A stretch of DNA of 64,000 bases, from positions 186,001 through 250,000 of the forward strand of contig JADJSY010000002.1 in the NCBI GenBank assembly GCA_016711435.1. The letters are read 5' to 3'. Made by a program: the position numbers and the translations under genes. Numbering within the stretch: the stretch's first letter is position 1; each line of letters begins with the position of its first letter. The notes below the pieces were generated by a model, which saw only the letters and a program-made list of their open reading frames with translations, searched no databases and was not told the DNA's origin. The stretch comes from Lewinellaceae bacterium. GTDB taxonomy: Bacteria; Bacteroidota; Bacteroidia; Chitinophagales; Saprospiraceae. Positions 9,198 to 17,557 of the stretch are shown here, piece by piece.

Positions 9198-10180
9198 ATG
9201 AAATCACCCATTAGTTGCCTTTTGCTGATTCTATACCTGATCCTTGGAAATGTAAATATTGTTTTGGGACAAGACATAGACTCTACTCGTTTAAGTATAA
9301 AGAACATAAGTTTCGTTTCAAGTGGTTTTTTGATCAAGGGATGGCTTTTTATGCCAATTGATTCAATAAATAAAAAACTGCCTGTAATCGTGATGGCGCC
9401 CGGATTTTCCGGAACAAAAGAGTGTAATTACCAGTTTTTTGCTGCAAATTTTTCTAAAGAAGGCTATGCTGTTCTTCTTTTGACTATCCTAATTTTGGGG
9501 AAAGCAGTGTGTCGGTAAAAGGTGAAATTGACCCCTGGCAACAAATACAGGCATACAGAGATGGTATTTCATACATTGAATCGCGGACTGATCTGGATGC
9601 GGATAGAATAGGAATTTGGGGAGGGAGTTATTCGGGAGGACATGCGATCGTAGTAAGCGCTCTCGACAAAAGGGTTAAATGCATGGTGGCAATGACTCCT
9701 TTTATCAGCGGTTCTTATTATGTGAATCATCTCCAGGCTGCTACAAAAAACTTTTTATTTCGACAGTTTTATGCCGACAGATTATCGCGCATTAAAGGTG
9801 AAAAACCGGCCATGATTCCAGTCGCAACAAAAGATGGCAAACAGTTCAGCGCTATCTCAAGCAGCCATGCCTGGGATTTTATGGAAAGTTTTAAGGGTTA
9901 TGCACCTGCTTTTGAAAACCTGGTTACCCTCAAAAGCCTTGAAATGCAATTGGAATATGAACCTGGATACTATGTTCAAAATATTAAAGCCATACCTAAA
10001 CTTTTTATCATATCCAGAAATGATGAGATGATACCCGAACAGCTGATTTTTGATGCCTTCCAAAAGGCTTCAGAGCCTAAAAAACTCCTGTATATAGATG
10101 GACATCATTTTTCTCCCTATATGGAAAATCTGCAGGAAGCAAGTAAAATGGCAATAGAGTGGTTTAAGTCGAATCTTTAA
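9198..10180 (+). pseudogene. Secreted alpha/beta hydrolase, frameshifted
   Basis: Two adjacent frames together make one dienelactone-hydrolase-like alpha/beta hydrolase of about 327 residues. The first (9198 to about 9480) has a signal peptide and PVIVMAPGFSGTKE. The second (about 9483-10180) has the nucleophile elbow GGSYSGG, the acid region ISRNDEMIPE and the histidine in DGHHFSPY. The frame is restored if one T is added to the T4 run at 9478-9481, which then reads DYPNFGESS across the joint. The coding sequence is visibly richer in A/T and uses different codons from the cofactor genes on either side. It therefore looks like a later insertion into the cluster. Whether the frameshift is real or a sequencing error cannot be told here. 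Confidence 0.8.
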
Positions 10181-10191
10181 ATCTTTTTTAA

Positions 10192-10734
10192 ATGACCTTC
10201 TCCCACCTCGATTCCTCCGGCCGCGCCACCATGGTGGACACCAACGCCAAACAAGTAACCCGGCGCAGCGCTACCGCTCGCAGCATAGTCGTGCTGCCCG
10301 AAGAAGTGCTGGCGCAATTAGTTGACGGCGCCGAGTTGCGCTCCGCCAAAGGCGGCGTATTCCAGACGGCTATACTGGCAGGCATCATGGCGGCCAAAAA
10401 AACCGGCGACCTGATCCCGCTTTGTCACCCGTTGGGACTTGAACATTGTCACATCGAGATACGTTTGGATGAAAAACAACAGGTGCTGATCGACTGCACG
10501 GCTGTCATCACCGCCAAAACAGGCGTGGAAATGGAAGCCTTAGTCGGGGCCAGCATTGCAGCCCTAACCGTGTACGACATGTGCAAAGCCCTCTCGCACG
10601 ATATTGTGATCCGGGAAACGAAACTGATGGCTAAAAGCGGGGGGAAGCGGGAGTTTTTTAAGAAAAAGTTGAGATTGTTGAGGGTTGAGGTTGTTGAGGG
10701 CCAAAGCCAAATTTGGCACTCAATCCATTCATAG
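10192..10734 (+). CDS. moaC: Cyclic pyranopterin monophosphate synthase
   Basis: A 180-residue MoaC that converts 3',8-cyclo-GTP to cyclic pyranopterin monophosphate. Conserved segments are MVDTNAKQVTRRSATA, GDLIPLCHPL (with the conserved histidine), GVEMEALVGASIAALTVYDM and the active-site lysine in ETKLMAKSGGK. The start at 10192 leaves eight residues before the MVD motif region, as usual. The conserved protein ends near residue 158. The remaining residues (RLLRVEVVEG and on) are read from an intergenic GTTGAGG cassette, so the native stop appears to have been overrun. It lies 11 bases after the hydrolase and 65 bases before the MobA-like gene. Confidence 0.93.
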   Translation: MTFSHLDSSGRATMVDTNAKQVTRRSATARSIVVLPEEVLAQLVDGAELRSAKGGVFQTAILAGIMAAKKTGDLIPLCHPLGLEHCHIEIRLDEKQQVLIDCTAVITAKTGVEMEALVGASIAALTVYDMCKALSHDIVIRETKLMAKSGGKREFFKKKLRLLRVEVVEGQSQIWHSIHS

Positions 10735-10798
10735 ATCAGCCCATCAAACAATCTCAACCCTCAACATCCTCAAACCTGGAATCCTCAAACCCTTACCA
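10670..10798. repeat. Hairpin cassette, GTTGAGG family
   Basis: GTTGAGATTGTTGAGGGTTG at 10671-10698 is answered by CAATCTCAACCCTCAACA at 10750-10795. The left arm is translated as the C-terminal tail of MoaC. The right arm reaches the MobA-like start codon directly. Confidence 0.8.
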
Positions 10799-11944
10799 AT
10801 GCAGCACTCAAAACACCCCAAACTCCCCCGCCCGGCGCTCGGCCGTTTCGGCCGAAACGAATGGGCTTTTGTGGGTACTACCTGCGGCAATATCCAGCAA
10901 TTGGCGCGGCATCTCGTCTCTGCCCTGGGCGACAGTTATCAGTGCGCCTATCTGGATGCCGACCACGCCGGTGCAGATACCGAAGCGGGGTTGCCGGGAA
11001 TGCTCGCAGCAGGCGCTGCCATCGAGTACACCGACGCGATCCACAGCCACCAACTGCGGGTAAATGCCAAATGGGGCGCCCACCAGTTTCGGCAGGTGCT
11101 CAACGAAGCCGACCTGGTTTTAGTCAACGGCAACCACCACGAGGCTGTCGCGCAGGTGGTCGTGATCGATCCGGTGAAAGAAAACTCGCTGCGCAAACGC
11201 CTGTCGCAACTGACCGATGTCCGGCTCATCCTGCTGGCCGAAGGGGTGGAACAGGTTTTTGATTTTGTGGAAAATACGTTGCCCGATGCCGAAAAAATCC
11301 CGCGTTTACGGCTGACAGACCAGGCCGGAATCCTGCGTTTTTTTGAACAGGAAATGTTGAAGAAAATCCCGCCTGTCAACGGCCTCGTGCTCGCCGGCGG
11401 GCGCAGCCTGCGCATGGGCCGCGATAAAGGCGCCATCGCCTGGCATGGCAAACCGCAACGCGAATATGCGGCTGACATGTTAAAAAACTTGTGCGGAGAG
11501 GTGTTCATTTCCTGCCGCCCCGGCCAGGAGCCTGACATGGGAATAGCATATCCGACCTTGCCGGATACCTTCGCCGACCTTGGGCCTTACGGCGCTATAC
11601 TGTCTGCCTTTCGCCAGGCGCCCGACCATGCCTGGCTGGTGGTGGCCTGCGATTTGCCATTACTTGACCATACAACACTTGATTTTTTATTAAAAAACAG
11701 GCAGCCAAGGCGGGTAGCAACCGCCTTTGAAAGCCCTTTCGACCAAATGCCGGAACCGCTCATTGCGCTCTGGGAACCAAAGAGTTACGCGGTGTTGCTC
11801 TCGTTCCTGGCGCAAGGTTACTCCTGTCCGCGCAAAGTGCTGCTCAACTCGGATACGTTGATCCTGCAAGCGCCGGAGCCGGAAACGCTCACGAATGTCA
11901 ATACGCCGGAAGAAGTTATTGAACTGGGATTGGGAAAGGTTTGA
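10799..11944 (+). CDS. mobA: MobB-like / MobA fusion, molybdenum cofactor nucleotidyltransferase
   Basis: A 381-residue fusion. The N-terminal part (about 10-185) resembles MobB (WAFVGTTCGN, then YLDADHAGAD). Its P-loop region lacks the GK[ST] lysine, so GTP hydrolysis is doubtful. The C-terminal part (about 195-381) is a MobA-type nucleotidyltransferase with the signature GLVLAGGRSLRMGRDKG, the acidic motif VVACDLPLL and a C-terminal NVNTPEE. MobA attaches GMP (or CMP in MocA) to molybdopterin. The start at 10799 is the first ATG outside the repeat cassette. An upstream in-frame ATG at 10685 is repeat-encoded. The stop TGA is the first base triplet of the next GTTGAGG cassette. Confidence 0.85.
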   Translation: MQHSKHPKLPRPALGRFGRNEWAFVGTTCGNIQQLARHLVSALGDSYQCAYLDADHAGADTEAGLPGMLAAGAAIEYTDAIHSHQLRVNAKWGAHQFRQVLNEADLVLVNGNHHEAVAQVVVIDPVKENSLRKRLSQLTDVRLILLAEGVEQVFDFVENTLPDAEKIPRLRLTDQAGILRFFEQEMLKKIPPVNGLVLAGGRSLRMGRDKGAIAWHGKPQREYAADMLKNLCGEVFISCRPGQEPDMGIAYPTLPDTFADLGPYGAILSAFRQAPDHAWLVVACDLPLLDHTTLDFLLKNRQPRRVATAFESPFDQMPEPLIALWEPKSYAVLLSFLAQGYSCPRKVLLNSDTLILQAPEPETLTNVNTPEEVIELGLGKV

Positions 11945-12060
11945 TGAGGGTTGAGGTTGTTGAGAGTTGAGATTGTTGAGGGGCCACACGTATTTGAACA
12001 CCCTCTCTTCATTAGAGTGGCCCTCAACAATCTCAACTCTCAACAACCTCAACCCTCATC
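11941..12060. repeat. Hairpin cassette, GTTGAGG family
   Basis: GGGTTGAGGTTGTTGAGAG at 11946-11981 and its complement at 12018-12058 form arms of about 40 bases. Between them is a shorter GGCCAC/GTGGCC inner stem and an AT-rich loop. The cassette fills the gap between the MobA-like gene, whose stop it overlaps, and moaD. Confidence 0.9.
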
Positions 12061-12095
12061 AACCCTTCCCCAATCCAACACAACCATTCAGCACC

Positions 12096-12338
12096 ATGCA
12101 CATCAACATACTCGCTTTCGGCATAGCCAAAGAAATTTGCGGCGGCTCCACACTCCAGTTGGAAGTGCCCGACCACGCTACTGCTGGCGACCTGAAACAA
12201 CTGCTGACCGAACAATATCCGCGGCTCGGCGGACTAAATTCTTTTTTGCTCGCGGTAAATGAAGAATTTGCAGCACCGGATACGCCGCTTTCCGCCCGCG
12301 ATGAAGTGGCGATTATTCCTCCCGTCAGCGGAGGTTAG
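12096..12338 (+). CDS. moaD: Molybdopterin synthase sulfur-carrier subunit
   Basis: An 80-residue ubiquitin-like protein ending in Gly-Gly (IIPPVSGG), the site adenylylated by MoeB and converted to thiocarboxylate. It begins MHINILAFGIAKE, as MoaD proteins do. Two longer in-frame readings start inside the upstream repeat cassette and are not credible. It is followed after 79 bases by moaE, with which it forms molybdopterin synthase. Confidence 0.93.
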   Translation: MHINILAFGIAKEICGGSTLQLEVPDHATAGDLKQLLTEQYPRLGGLNSFLLAVNEEFAAPDTPLSARDEVAIIPPVSGG

Positions 12339-12417
12339 CAGGTTTATTGACAATACTGCAAAAAGCAATGAGCGTCGGTCAGTTACACAAGATTTGATGG
12401 AAATAATTTCTGCCGCA

Positions 12418-12837
12418 ATGGATATTCAAATACACATTTCAGATAAACCTTTGGACATCATGGCCTGTATCGGTCAGGTGACCAGGCCCGACGCCGGCGG
12501 CATCGATGTTTTTATCGGAACCGTACGCGACGCCACGCGAGGAAAAGCGGTGCTTCGCCTCGAATTTGAATCCTACGAAAGTATGGCCCTTCGGGAAATG
12601 CGCCGTATTGTGGAGCAGGCTTGTGCGAAGTGGCCGGTTCATGCCATCGCCATCCACCACCGCACAGGCGTGTTACAGATTGGCGATGTGGCGGTCGTGA
12701 TTGCCGTATCGGCGGCGCACCGGGCTGCTGCCTTCGATGCCTGTCGTTTTACCATCGACACGCTGAAACAGACGGTACCTATCTGGAAAAAAGAAGTGTT
12801 TGAAGACGGGGAAGTGTGGGTGGCAGCGCATCCTTAA
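12418..12837 (+). CDS. moaE: Molybdopterin synthase catalytic subunit
   Basis: A 139-residue MoaE, which transfers sulfur from MoaD thiocarboxylate to cyclic pyranopterin monophosphate. Family features include GGIDVFIGTVRDATRGK (near residues 24-40), RLEFESYESMA, HRTGVLQIGDVAVVIAVSA and, near the end, PIWKKEVFEDGEVWV with the catalytic lysine. ATG at 12418 (MDIQIHI) is preferred over ATG at 12397. A far longer reading from 12259 overlaps moaD and is rejected. The gene is convergent with the adenylate cyclase gene, and a GAGGAAT hairpin cassette separates them. Confidence 0.93.
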   Translation: MDIQIHISDKPLDIMACIGQVTRPDAGGIDVFIGTVRDATRGKAVLRLEFESYESMALREMRRIVEQACAKWPVHAIAIHHRTGVLQIGDVAVVIAVSAAHRAAAFDACRFTIDTLKQTVPIWKKEVFEDGEVWVAAHP

Positions 12838-12972
12838 AGATCAGGAATGAGGAATGGGGGATGAGGAATGACCGAGCGGGATGTCAGATCAGGGATGAGG
12901 AATGAGGATTGAGGGATGACCGAGCGTGATGTCGGACATAACGCTCGGTCATTCCTCATTCCTCATCCCTCA
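12838..12972. repeat. GAGGAAT heptad hairpin cassette between convergent genes
   Basis: Two left half-units (heptads plus CCGAGCGGGATGTC and CCGAGCGTGATGTCGG) are followed by the complementary CGCTCGGTCATTCCTCATT arm. The main palindrome spans about 12888-12970. The cassette joins the 3' end of moaE to that of the cyclase gene, whose TGA stop lies within a GGGATGAGG heptad. As a bidirectional terminator it would suit the convergent arrangement. Confidence 0.9.
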
Positions 12973-14274
12973 TCCCTGATTGTGTTCAACGTAATACATC
13001 TCCATTTCCCCCTTATTCTTGGCAGCCACTTTGCCCCGGTATTCCCATTGGAACTCATCCAGCACTGCTTCCCGGGCCGTACCGCTCACGTTGATGCGAC
13101 CGGCTTCGCAGGCTTCTTCCAGGCGGGCGGCCGTATTCACCGTATCGCCCCAGATGTCGTAAGCGAATTTTTTGGTGCCAACTACCCCGGCCACGACGGG
13201 GCCGAAATGGATACCAATGCGGGCTTCAAAGAAAGGGCGTCCTTCTGCCAATCGTTTTTCTTTTAATTTTTTCAAAAAATCCTGGATTTGCCGGGCCGCT
13301 CTGATCATATCGGCCGGACTTTCGTTGCGGTCGGAAAGGCCACTTGCACAGATATAGGCATCGCCCACCGTTTTGATTTTTTCAATCCGGTTCCGTCCGA
13401 TCAGGTCATCGAATCGGGAGAAACAATAGTCCAGTTCGGCGATGAGTTCTTCCGGTTGCAGGAGTTCGGCTATTTCGGTGAATCCGACAAAATCAATGAA
13501 CATCACCGTAGCGTGTTCATAGCGCCGGGCGGCCACTTTATTGCGCACGGTCAGTTCGGCGGCTACGGCAGGCGGCAGGATATTGAGCAGGAGTTGTTCG
13601 CTGCGGCGGCGTTTTTCTTCGATCATGGCATTCTTTTCGGCCATTTCGCCCCTGGTGCGGCGGTTGGCACGTTGCCGGAGGTAGTACAGGATCGCCAACG
13701 CCAGACCCAGTACTGCCAGCAAAGCCAGTCCCATGCTGTTTTCGCGTTTCTTCCGGTCTTCTAAAGCCGCCTGGGTGGCTTCATGTTTTTGTCGCTGCTC
13801 TTCGGCATAGAGCCTGGATTTTGCCTGCAATAAAGCGCTGCGTTGCCGGCTCCAGTCGTACGCTGCTTTGTAATTACCTTGTTTAGCGCTGATGGCTTGT
13901 AGTTTTTCGCTAGCCTGCAATTGCAAATCAGGTAGTCCGGCTGCGAGCGCGGCACGGTGTGTTTGGGTGTACAGCGCCAATGCTTCTGCCACACGTGTCT
14001 GGCGTTCGGCAATATCCGCATTGACCCAGGCCGATTCGGCTTCCCGGCGTTTGTCGTTCAGAACGAGGGCTAATTGCAGCGATTGTTTCGCATAATCTGC
14101 TGCGCGGGCAGGATCGGAAACGAGCCAGTATTTAGATAGCCTGTACGTAATTTCCCACCGCTGATCGCTCGCAGTCGTCTGCTCCAATTGCCGTTCCAGT
14201 TCGGCGATCGACTGTGCCGGAAGCATGGCCGTATGCAGTAGCAGTAAAAAAGTGATTGAAAAGCGGTGAAACAT
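12970..14274 (-). CDS. Class III adenylate cyclase with helical sensor region
   Basis: A 434-residue protein. It has a signal peptide or first membrane segment (residues 1-20), TPR-like helices outside the cytoplasm (about 22-165), a Lys/Glu coiled region, one transmembrane helix (about 183-200), a linker, and a class III nucleotide cyclase domain (about 245-430). Catalytic elements are the metal site FIDFVGFT, the loop KTVGDAYICASG and WGDTVNTAARLE. The substrate-specifying Lys (IEKIKTVGD) and Asp (YDIWGD) favour ATP over GTP, so cAMP is the expected product. The topology suggests a periplasmic helical sensor driving a cytoplasmic cyclase. The stop codon is supplied by the adjoining heptad cassette. 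Confidence 0.88.
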   Translation of the reverse strand: MFHRFSITFLLLLHTAMLPAQSIAELERQLEQTTASDQRWEITYRLSKYWLVSDPARAADYAKQSLQLALVLNDKRREAESAWVNADIAERQTRVAEALALYTQTHRAALAAGLPDLQLQASEKLQAISAKQGNYKAAYDWSRQRSALLQAKSRLYAEEQRQKHEATQAALEDRKKRENSMGLALLAVLGLALAILYYLRQRANRRTRGEMAEKNAMIEEKRRRSEQLLLNILPPAVAAELTVRNKVAARRYEHATVMFIDFVGFTEIAELLQPEELIAELDYCFSRFDDLIGRNRIEKIKTVGDAYICASGLSDRNESPADMIRAARQIQDFLKKLKEKRLAEGRPFFEARIGIHFGPVVAGVVGTKKFAYDIWGDTVNTAARLEEACEAGRINVSGTAREAVLDEFQWEYRGKVAAKNKGEMEMYYVEHNQG

Positions 14275-14285
14275 GGAACGGGTTG

Positions 14286-14412
14286 GTGTTTAGTGTTTGG
14301 TGTTTGGTGTTTAGGGCGCTTCGCTTTTGGCGACTGTGGGAACTTTGGCCAAAACTACGAACTAGTGCCAAAGGCGAAGCGCCCTAAACACCAAACACGA
14401 AACACCAAACAC
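14286..14412. repeat. GTGTTTA heptad hairpin cassette
   Basis: Left arm GTGTTTAGTGTTTGGTGTTT leads to the core GGGCGCTTCGCTTTTGGC. After an interior loop the complement GCCAAAGGCGAAGCGCCC leads to AACACCAAACACGAAACACC. The total stem potential exceeds 45 bases. It lies 12 bases upstream of the cyclase start. The remaining 14413-14679 holds no gene that I can support. Confidence 0.9.
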
Positions 14413-14679
14413 GATTACGGGTACAAATAAAATGCAAAGACAGCCGATTTTACAATTTGATTGCATGGAAAGTGGCAAGTCATCCGCGAGCGGCTCCGTC
14501 CGCCATTGTCCAATTCCGAACAGGATTGTTCAGAATCGCACTTTTGAACAGACATAAATAAATTTTAACAAATTGATTTTCAATGTGATAGAAAGATGGC
14601 ACGGAGATGGCGGGATATTTTTTTAGCATTAGCGCTGTCGTTTCTCCAAAGAAAATACTCATACTTTCAACACTTTCGT

Positions 14680-14979
14680 ATGGCATACATTGCAGTACCT
14701 ATTCCGTCCCTGCCAGGTAAACAAGACATTGAAATAGAAGTGACCATCAATGGCTTGAAACAGCAATTGCACTACCGCGTAGAACTTTTCTATTGGGAGG
14801 ATTGCGCTTTCCCTTTGATCGATCGCGCCGAGTGCATCCGACAAATGCTTTCCCGCTATGATGAAGACTGGACTTTGTACTATATCGGCTCTCCAACCGA
14901 TGAATTTGTACCGATTACTTTTGTCAAAAAGGGAGATATTGCCCTGCAAAGGAAAATGATGCTCGGGCAGGCGGTTTGA
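14680..14979 (+). CDS. Small conserved-looking hypothetical protein
   Basis: A 99-residue soluble protein that I do not recognise. It starts MAYIAVPIPSLPG and is acidic and aromatic-rich in the middle (VELFYWEDCAFPLIDRAE, YDEDWTLYYIG). It ends in a short basic stretch (KKGDIALQRKMML). There is no signal peptide or membrane segment. A longer in-frame reading from 14596 adds 28 residues of poor quality, so ATG 14680 was chosen. Codon use resembles the neighbouring genes. It is convergent with the M1 peptidase gene, across a GAGGAAT cassette that begins six bases after the stop. Confidence 0.65.
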   Translation: MAYIAVPIPSLPGKQDIEIEVTINGLKQQLHYRVELFYWEDCAFPLIDRAECIRQMLSRYDEDWTLYYIGSPTDEFVPITFVKKGDIALQRKMMLGQAV

Positions 14980-14985
14980 AAAAGG

Positions 14986-15121
14986 GATGAGGATGAGGAA
15001 TGAGGATGCCGAGCTTGATGTCGGTCGGAATCAGATGCCGAGCATGATGTCGGCATTGCCATCCCGCATCCTCATTCCTCACTCACGCTCGGCATTCCTC
15101 ATCCTCATTCCTCATCCCTAT
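14986..15121. repeat. GAGGAAT heptad hairpin cassette between convergent genes
   Basis: GGATGAGGATGAGGAATGAG is followed by two CCGAGC(T/A)TGATGTCGG cores, a CATTGCCATCCC stretch and the complementary CTCATTCCTCATCC arm up to 15118. One core complement (CACGCTCGGCATTCC) lies at about 15083. The cassette sits between two convergent stop codons. Confidence 0.88.
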
Positions 15122-15124
15122 CTG

Positions 15125-17509
15125 TCATTTCTTCTGTTTCAACGCCTTTTGCATCGGGTTGCCCTGGTTGTTGGCGCCCCGGGCAAATCCGCGTCCTTTA
15201 AACAATTCAAAACGGCTGGGTTGGTTGACGCTTGGCCAGCTTTGATTGCGCTCGTCGATGTCGGCGGTTTCTTTAAACGGATCGAGCACGATGGATGCTA
15301 CTTCTTTTGTTTTGACAAAGGTTTTCACCACTTTCGACTCGTTTTTACGCCAGATATAGGCGCTGATGTACTCCATTTCGCTGCTGCCGTCTTTGTAGTT
15401 CCACTGGACAATAAGGGGCATTACCAGCCCGCCTTTGTTGCTCAGCGTCAGTTCATAGTAGAAATTACCGGCAAATTTGGCTAAATCCGCTCCGGCTACT
15501 TTTTCCAGTCCGCCCCTGCCACCCCGGCGTCCGCCCCCGGTTGGCTCCGTACGGGGCGTATTGCTTGTTTCCGGTTTGTAATAATAGTAAAAATCGCGCA
15601 GGGTAGTGTCCTGGTCTACCAGAAAAGACATCTTAGATTCGCGGTTGCGAATCTGGGAAATGTTTTCCGCCAGCACAGTGCGTTCGGGAGCGTCGTCGCC
15701 GAAAGGATTGACCGCCGGACTGGCAACTAATTCGGTAGCGCCTTCTGCGCCTACCGTAAATGCCCGAACGCTGTCTAATGCAATATCCACCGGTTGAATG
15801 TCGTAGAACCAGCCGCGCCAGAACCAGTCGAGGTCTACCCCCGAGGCGTCCTCCATCGTGCGAAAAAAGTCGGCCGGTGCAGGGTGCCGGAATGCCCAGC
15901 GCCGGGCGTATTCCTTGAATGCGTAGTCGAACAGTTCGCGGCCCATCACGGTTTCCCGCAGGATATTAAGTCCTGCTGCGGGTTTGGCGTAAGCATTGCT
16001 GCCAAACTGCGCGATATTCTCGCTATTGGTCATAATCGGTTCCAATTGATTGGCCGGCATACTCATATAGTCGACAATCTTGTAGGCAGGGCCGCGTGAA
16101 GAAGGGTAGTTGTTGTCAAACTCCTGCTCCGCCAGATACTGCACGAAAGTATTCAGCCCTTCGTCCATCCAGCTCCATTGCCGCTCGTCGCTGTTGATAA
16201 TCATCGGGAAAAAATTGTGCCCCACTTCGTGGATAATCACGGAGATCATCCCGTGTTTGGTGCGGGCGCTGTAGGTGCCGTCCGGCTCAGTGCGACCATA
16301 ATTAAAGGCAATCATGGGGTATTCCATGCCGCTGCTTGCTTCCACGCTGATGGCCGTGGGGTATGGGTATGCAATGGTGTGCTTGGAATAAACCCGCAAG
16401 GTGTGCGCCACCACTTTGGTGGAATAGCGGCTGTACAAAGCGTAGGCTTCTTTCGGGTAAAAACTCATGCACATCACGTCTTTGCCCTCGACGGGTTGCG
16501 ACATGGCGTCCCAGATGAACTTACGGGAACTGCCCCAGGCAAAATCGCGCACGTTTTCGGCCTGGAATTTCCAGGTGACATATCGCTCCTGCTCGGGTTT
16601 TTGCTCACGCATTTTGGCTTCTTCGAGGGTAACGACCTCCACGGGCGTATCGGAGCGCTGCGCTTTTTTCCAGCGGCCCAACTGGGCGGGCGTCAGCACC
16701 TCCGAAAGATTCTGGCAGGTACCAGTCGATGCAATAACATGGTCGGCGGGCACTTGCATATTCACGGAAAAATTGCCGAAAACGAGCGCAAATTCGCCTC
16801 TTCCGGTAAACTGTTTGTTGTTCCAGCCCTGGTAATCGCTGTACACGCACATGCGCGGGTACCATTGCGAAATGGTAAACACGCGGTTGCCATCGCCTTC
16901 AAACAGTTCGTAGCCGCCGCGTCCGCCCAATTTCAGGCGGGGAATGATCTTGTAGTTCCACTTGATTTTAAAAACGTATTTCTGTTTCGGTTGCAGCGGT
17001 TTCGGCAGGTCAACCCGCATCATGGTGTGGTTGATCGTGTATGGCAGCGCATTACCCGCCTGGTCGGTTACACTTTCAATATTGACGCCATATTCGGCCA
17101 GATTCTTGCGAAATTCGAGTTTTTCCAACTGAAAATCAGTCAGCGGCGTTTCGACCGGACTTTCGTTGAAGTTGTTGCTCTCGTTGTCGGCCCGGTGCTC
17201 ATTCTCGTCCAATTGCAGCCAGAGATACGTCAGCACATCCGGCGAATTATTGTGATACGTGATAGTTTCCTGCCCGTGCAGGCGCAGGTCTTTTTCATCG
17301 AGCCGGGCGTCGATCTGGTAGTCGGCCCGTTGCTGCCAGTACTGGTGTCCCGGCGCGCCGGAAGCCGTGCGGTACACGTTCGCATCGGGCAGGATGGCGC
17401 CCAGCTGTTCAAATTTGTTGCCGTGGTTGGAGGTGGGGTTATTCTGAATGTTTTGTGCAAAACCTGTGGTCACACAAAAAAACACGAGTAAGAGGGTGAA
17501 AGTACGCAT
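15125..17509 (-). CDS. Secreted M1 family metallopeptidase
   Basis: A 794-residue protein with a signal peptide (residues 1-18, ending TGFAQ) and a gluzincin core. The zinc motif HEVGHNFFP is followed by the third ligand in WMDEGLNTF, giving HExxH-x18-E, and an upstream GMEYPMIAF segment corresponds to the aminopeptidase GAMEN-like exopeptidase loop. It therefore probably removes residues from peptides in the periplasm or outside the cell. The C-terminal third is beta-rich, with a Gly/Arg patch (RRGGRGG). MRTFTLLL at 17509 is the preferred start; a TTG four codons upstream also exists. It lies next to the HupE-like gene in the same orientation, an arrangement I recall from related genomes. 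Confidence 0.9.
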   Translation of the reverse strand: MRTFTLLLVFFCVTTGFAQNIQNNPTSNHGNKFEQLGAILPDANVYRTASGAPGHQYWQQRADYQIDARLDEKDLRLHGQETITYHNNSPDVLTYLWLQLDENEHRADNESNNFNESPVETPLTDFQLEKLEFRKNLAEYGVNIESVTDQAGNALPYTINHTMMRVDLPKPLQPKQKYVFKIKWNYKIIPRLKLGGRGGYELFEGDGNRVFTISQWYPRMCVYSDYQGWNNKQFTGRGEFALVFGNFSVNMQVPADHVIASTGTCQNLSEVLTPAQLGRWKKAQRSDTPVEVVTLEEAKMREQKPEQERYVTWKFQAENVRDFAWGSSRKFIWDAMSQPVEGKDVMCMSFYPKEAYALYSRYSTKVVAHTLRVYSKHTIAYPYPTAISVEASSGMEYPMIAFNYGRTEPDGTYSARTKHGMISVIIHEVGHNFFPMIINSDERQWSWMDEGLNTFVQYLAEQEFDNNYPSSRGPAYKIVDYMSMPANQLEPIMTNSENIAQFGSNAYAKPAAGLNILRETVMGRELFDYAFKEYARRWAFRHPAPADFFRTMEDASGVDLDWFWRGWFYDIQPVDIALDSVRAFTVGAEGATELVASPAVNPFGDDAPERTVLAENISQIRNRESKMSFLVDQDTTLRDFYYYYKPETSNTPRTEPTGGGRRGGRGGLEKVAGADLAKFAGNFYYELTLSNKGGLVMPLIVQWNYKDGSSEMEYISAYIWRKNESKVVKTFVKTKEVASIVLDPFKETADIDERNQSWPSVNQPSRFELFKGRGFARGANNQGNPMQKALKQKK

Positions 17510-17557
17510 GTGTATTGTCAATTGATGTAAAAATAATTGGCGTGTTGTCTGTGGCTT

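Noticed and set aside
12916..13266. Open frame starting MTERDVGHNARS
   Set aside because: It begins in a heptad-cassette core and then runs antisense to the adenylate cyclase.
16178..17491. Open frame of 437 codons on the plus strand
   Set aside because: It lies exactly opposite the M1 peptidase gene, has His/Val-rich composition and no domain, and is a shadow of the codon bias on the other strand.
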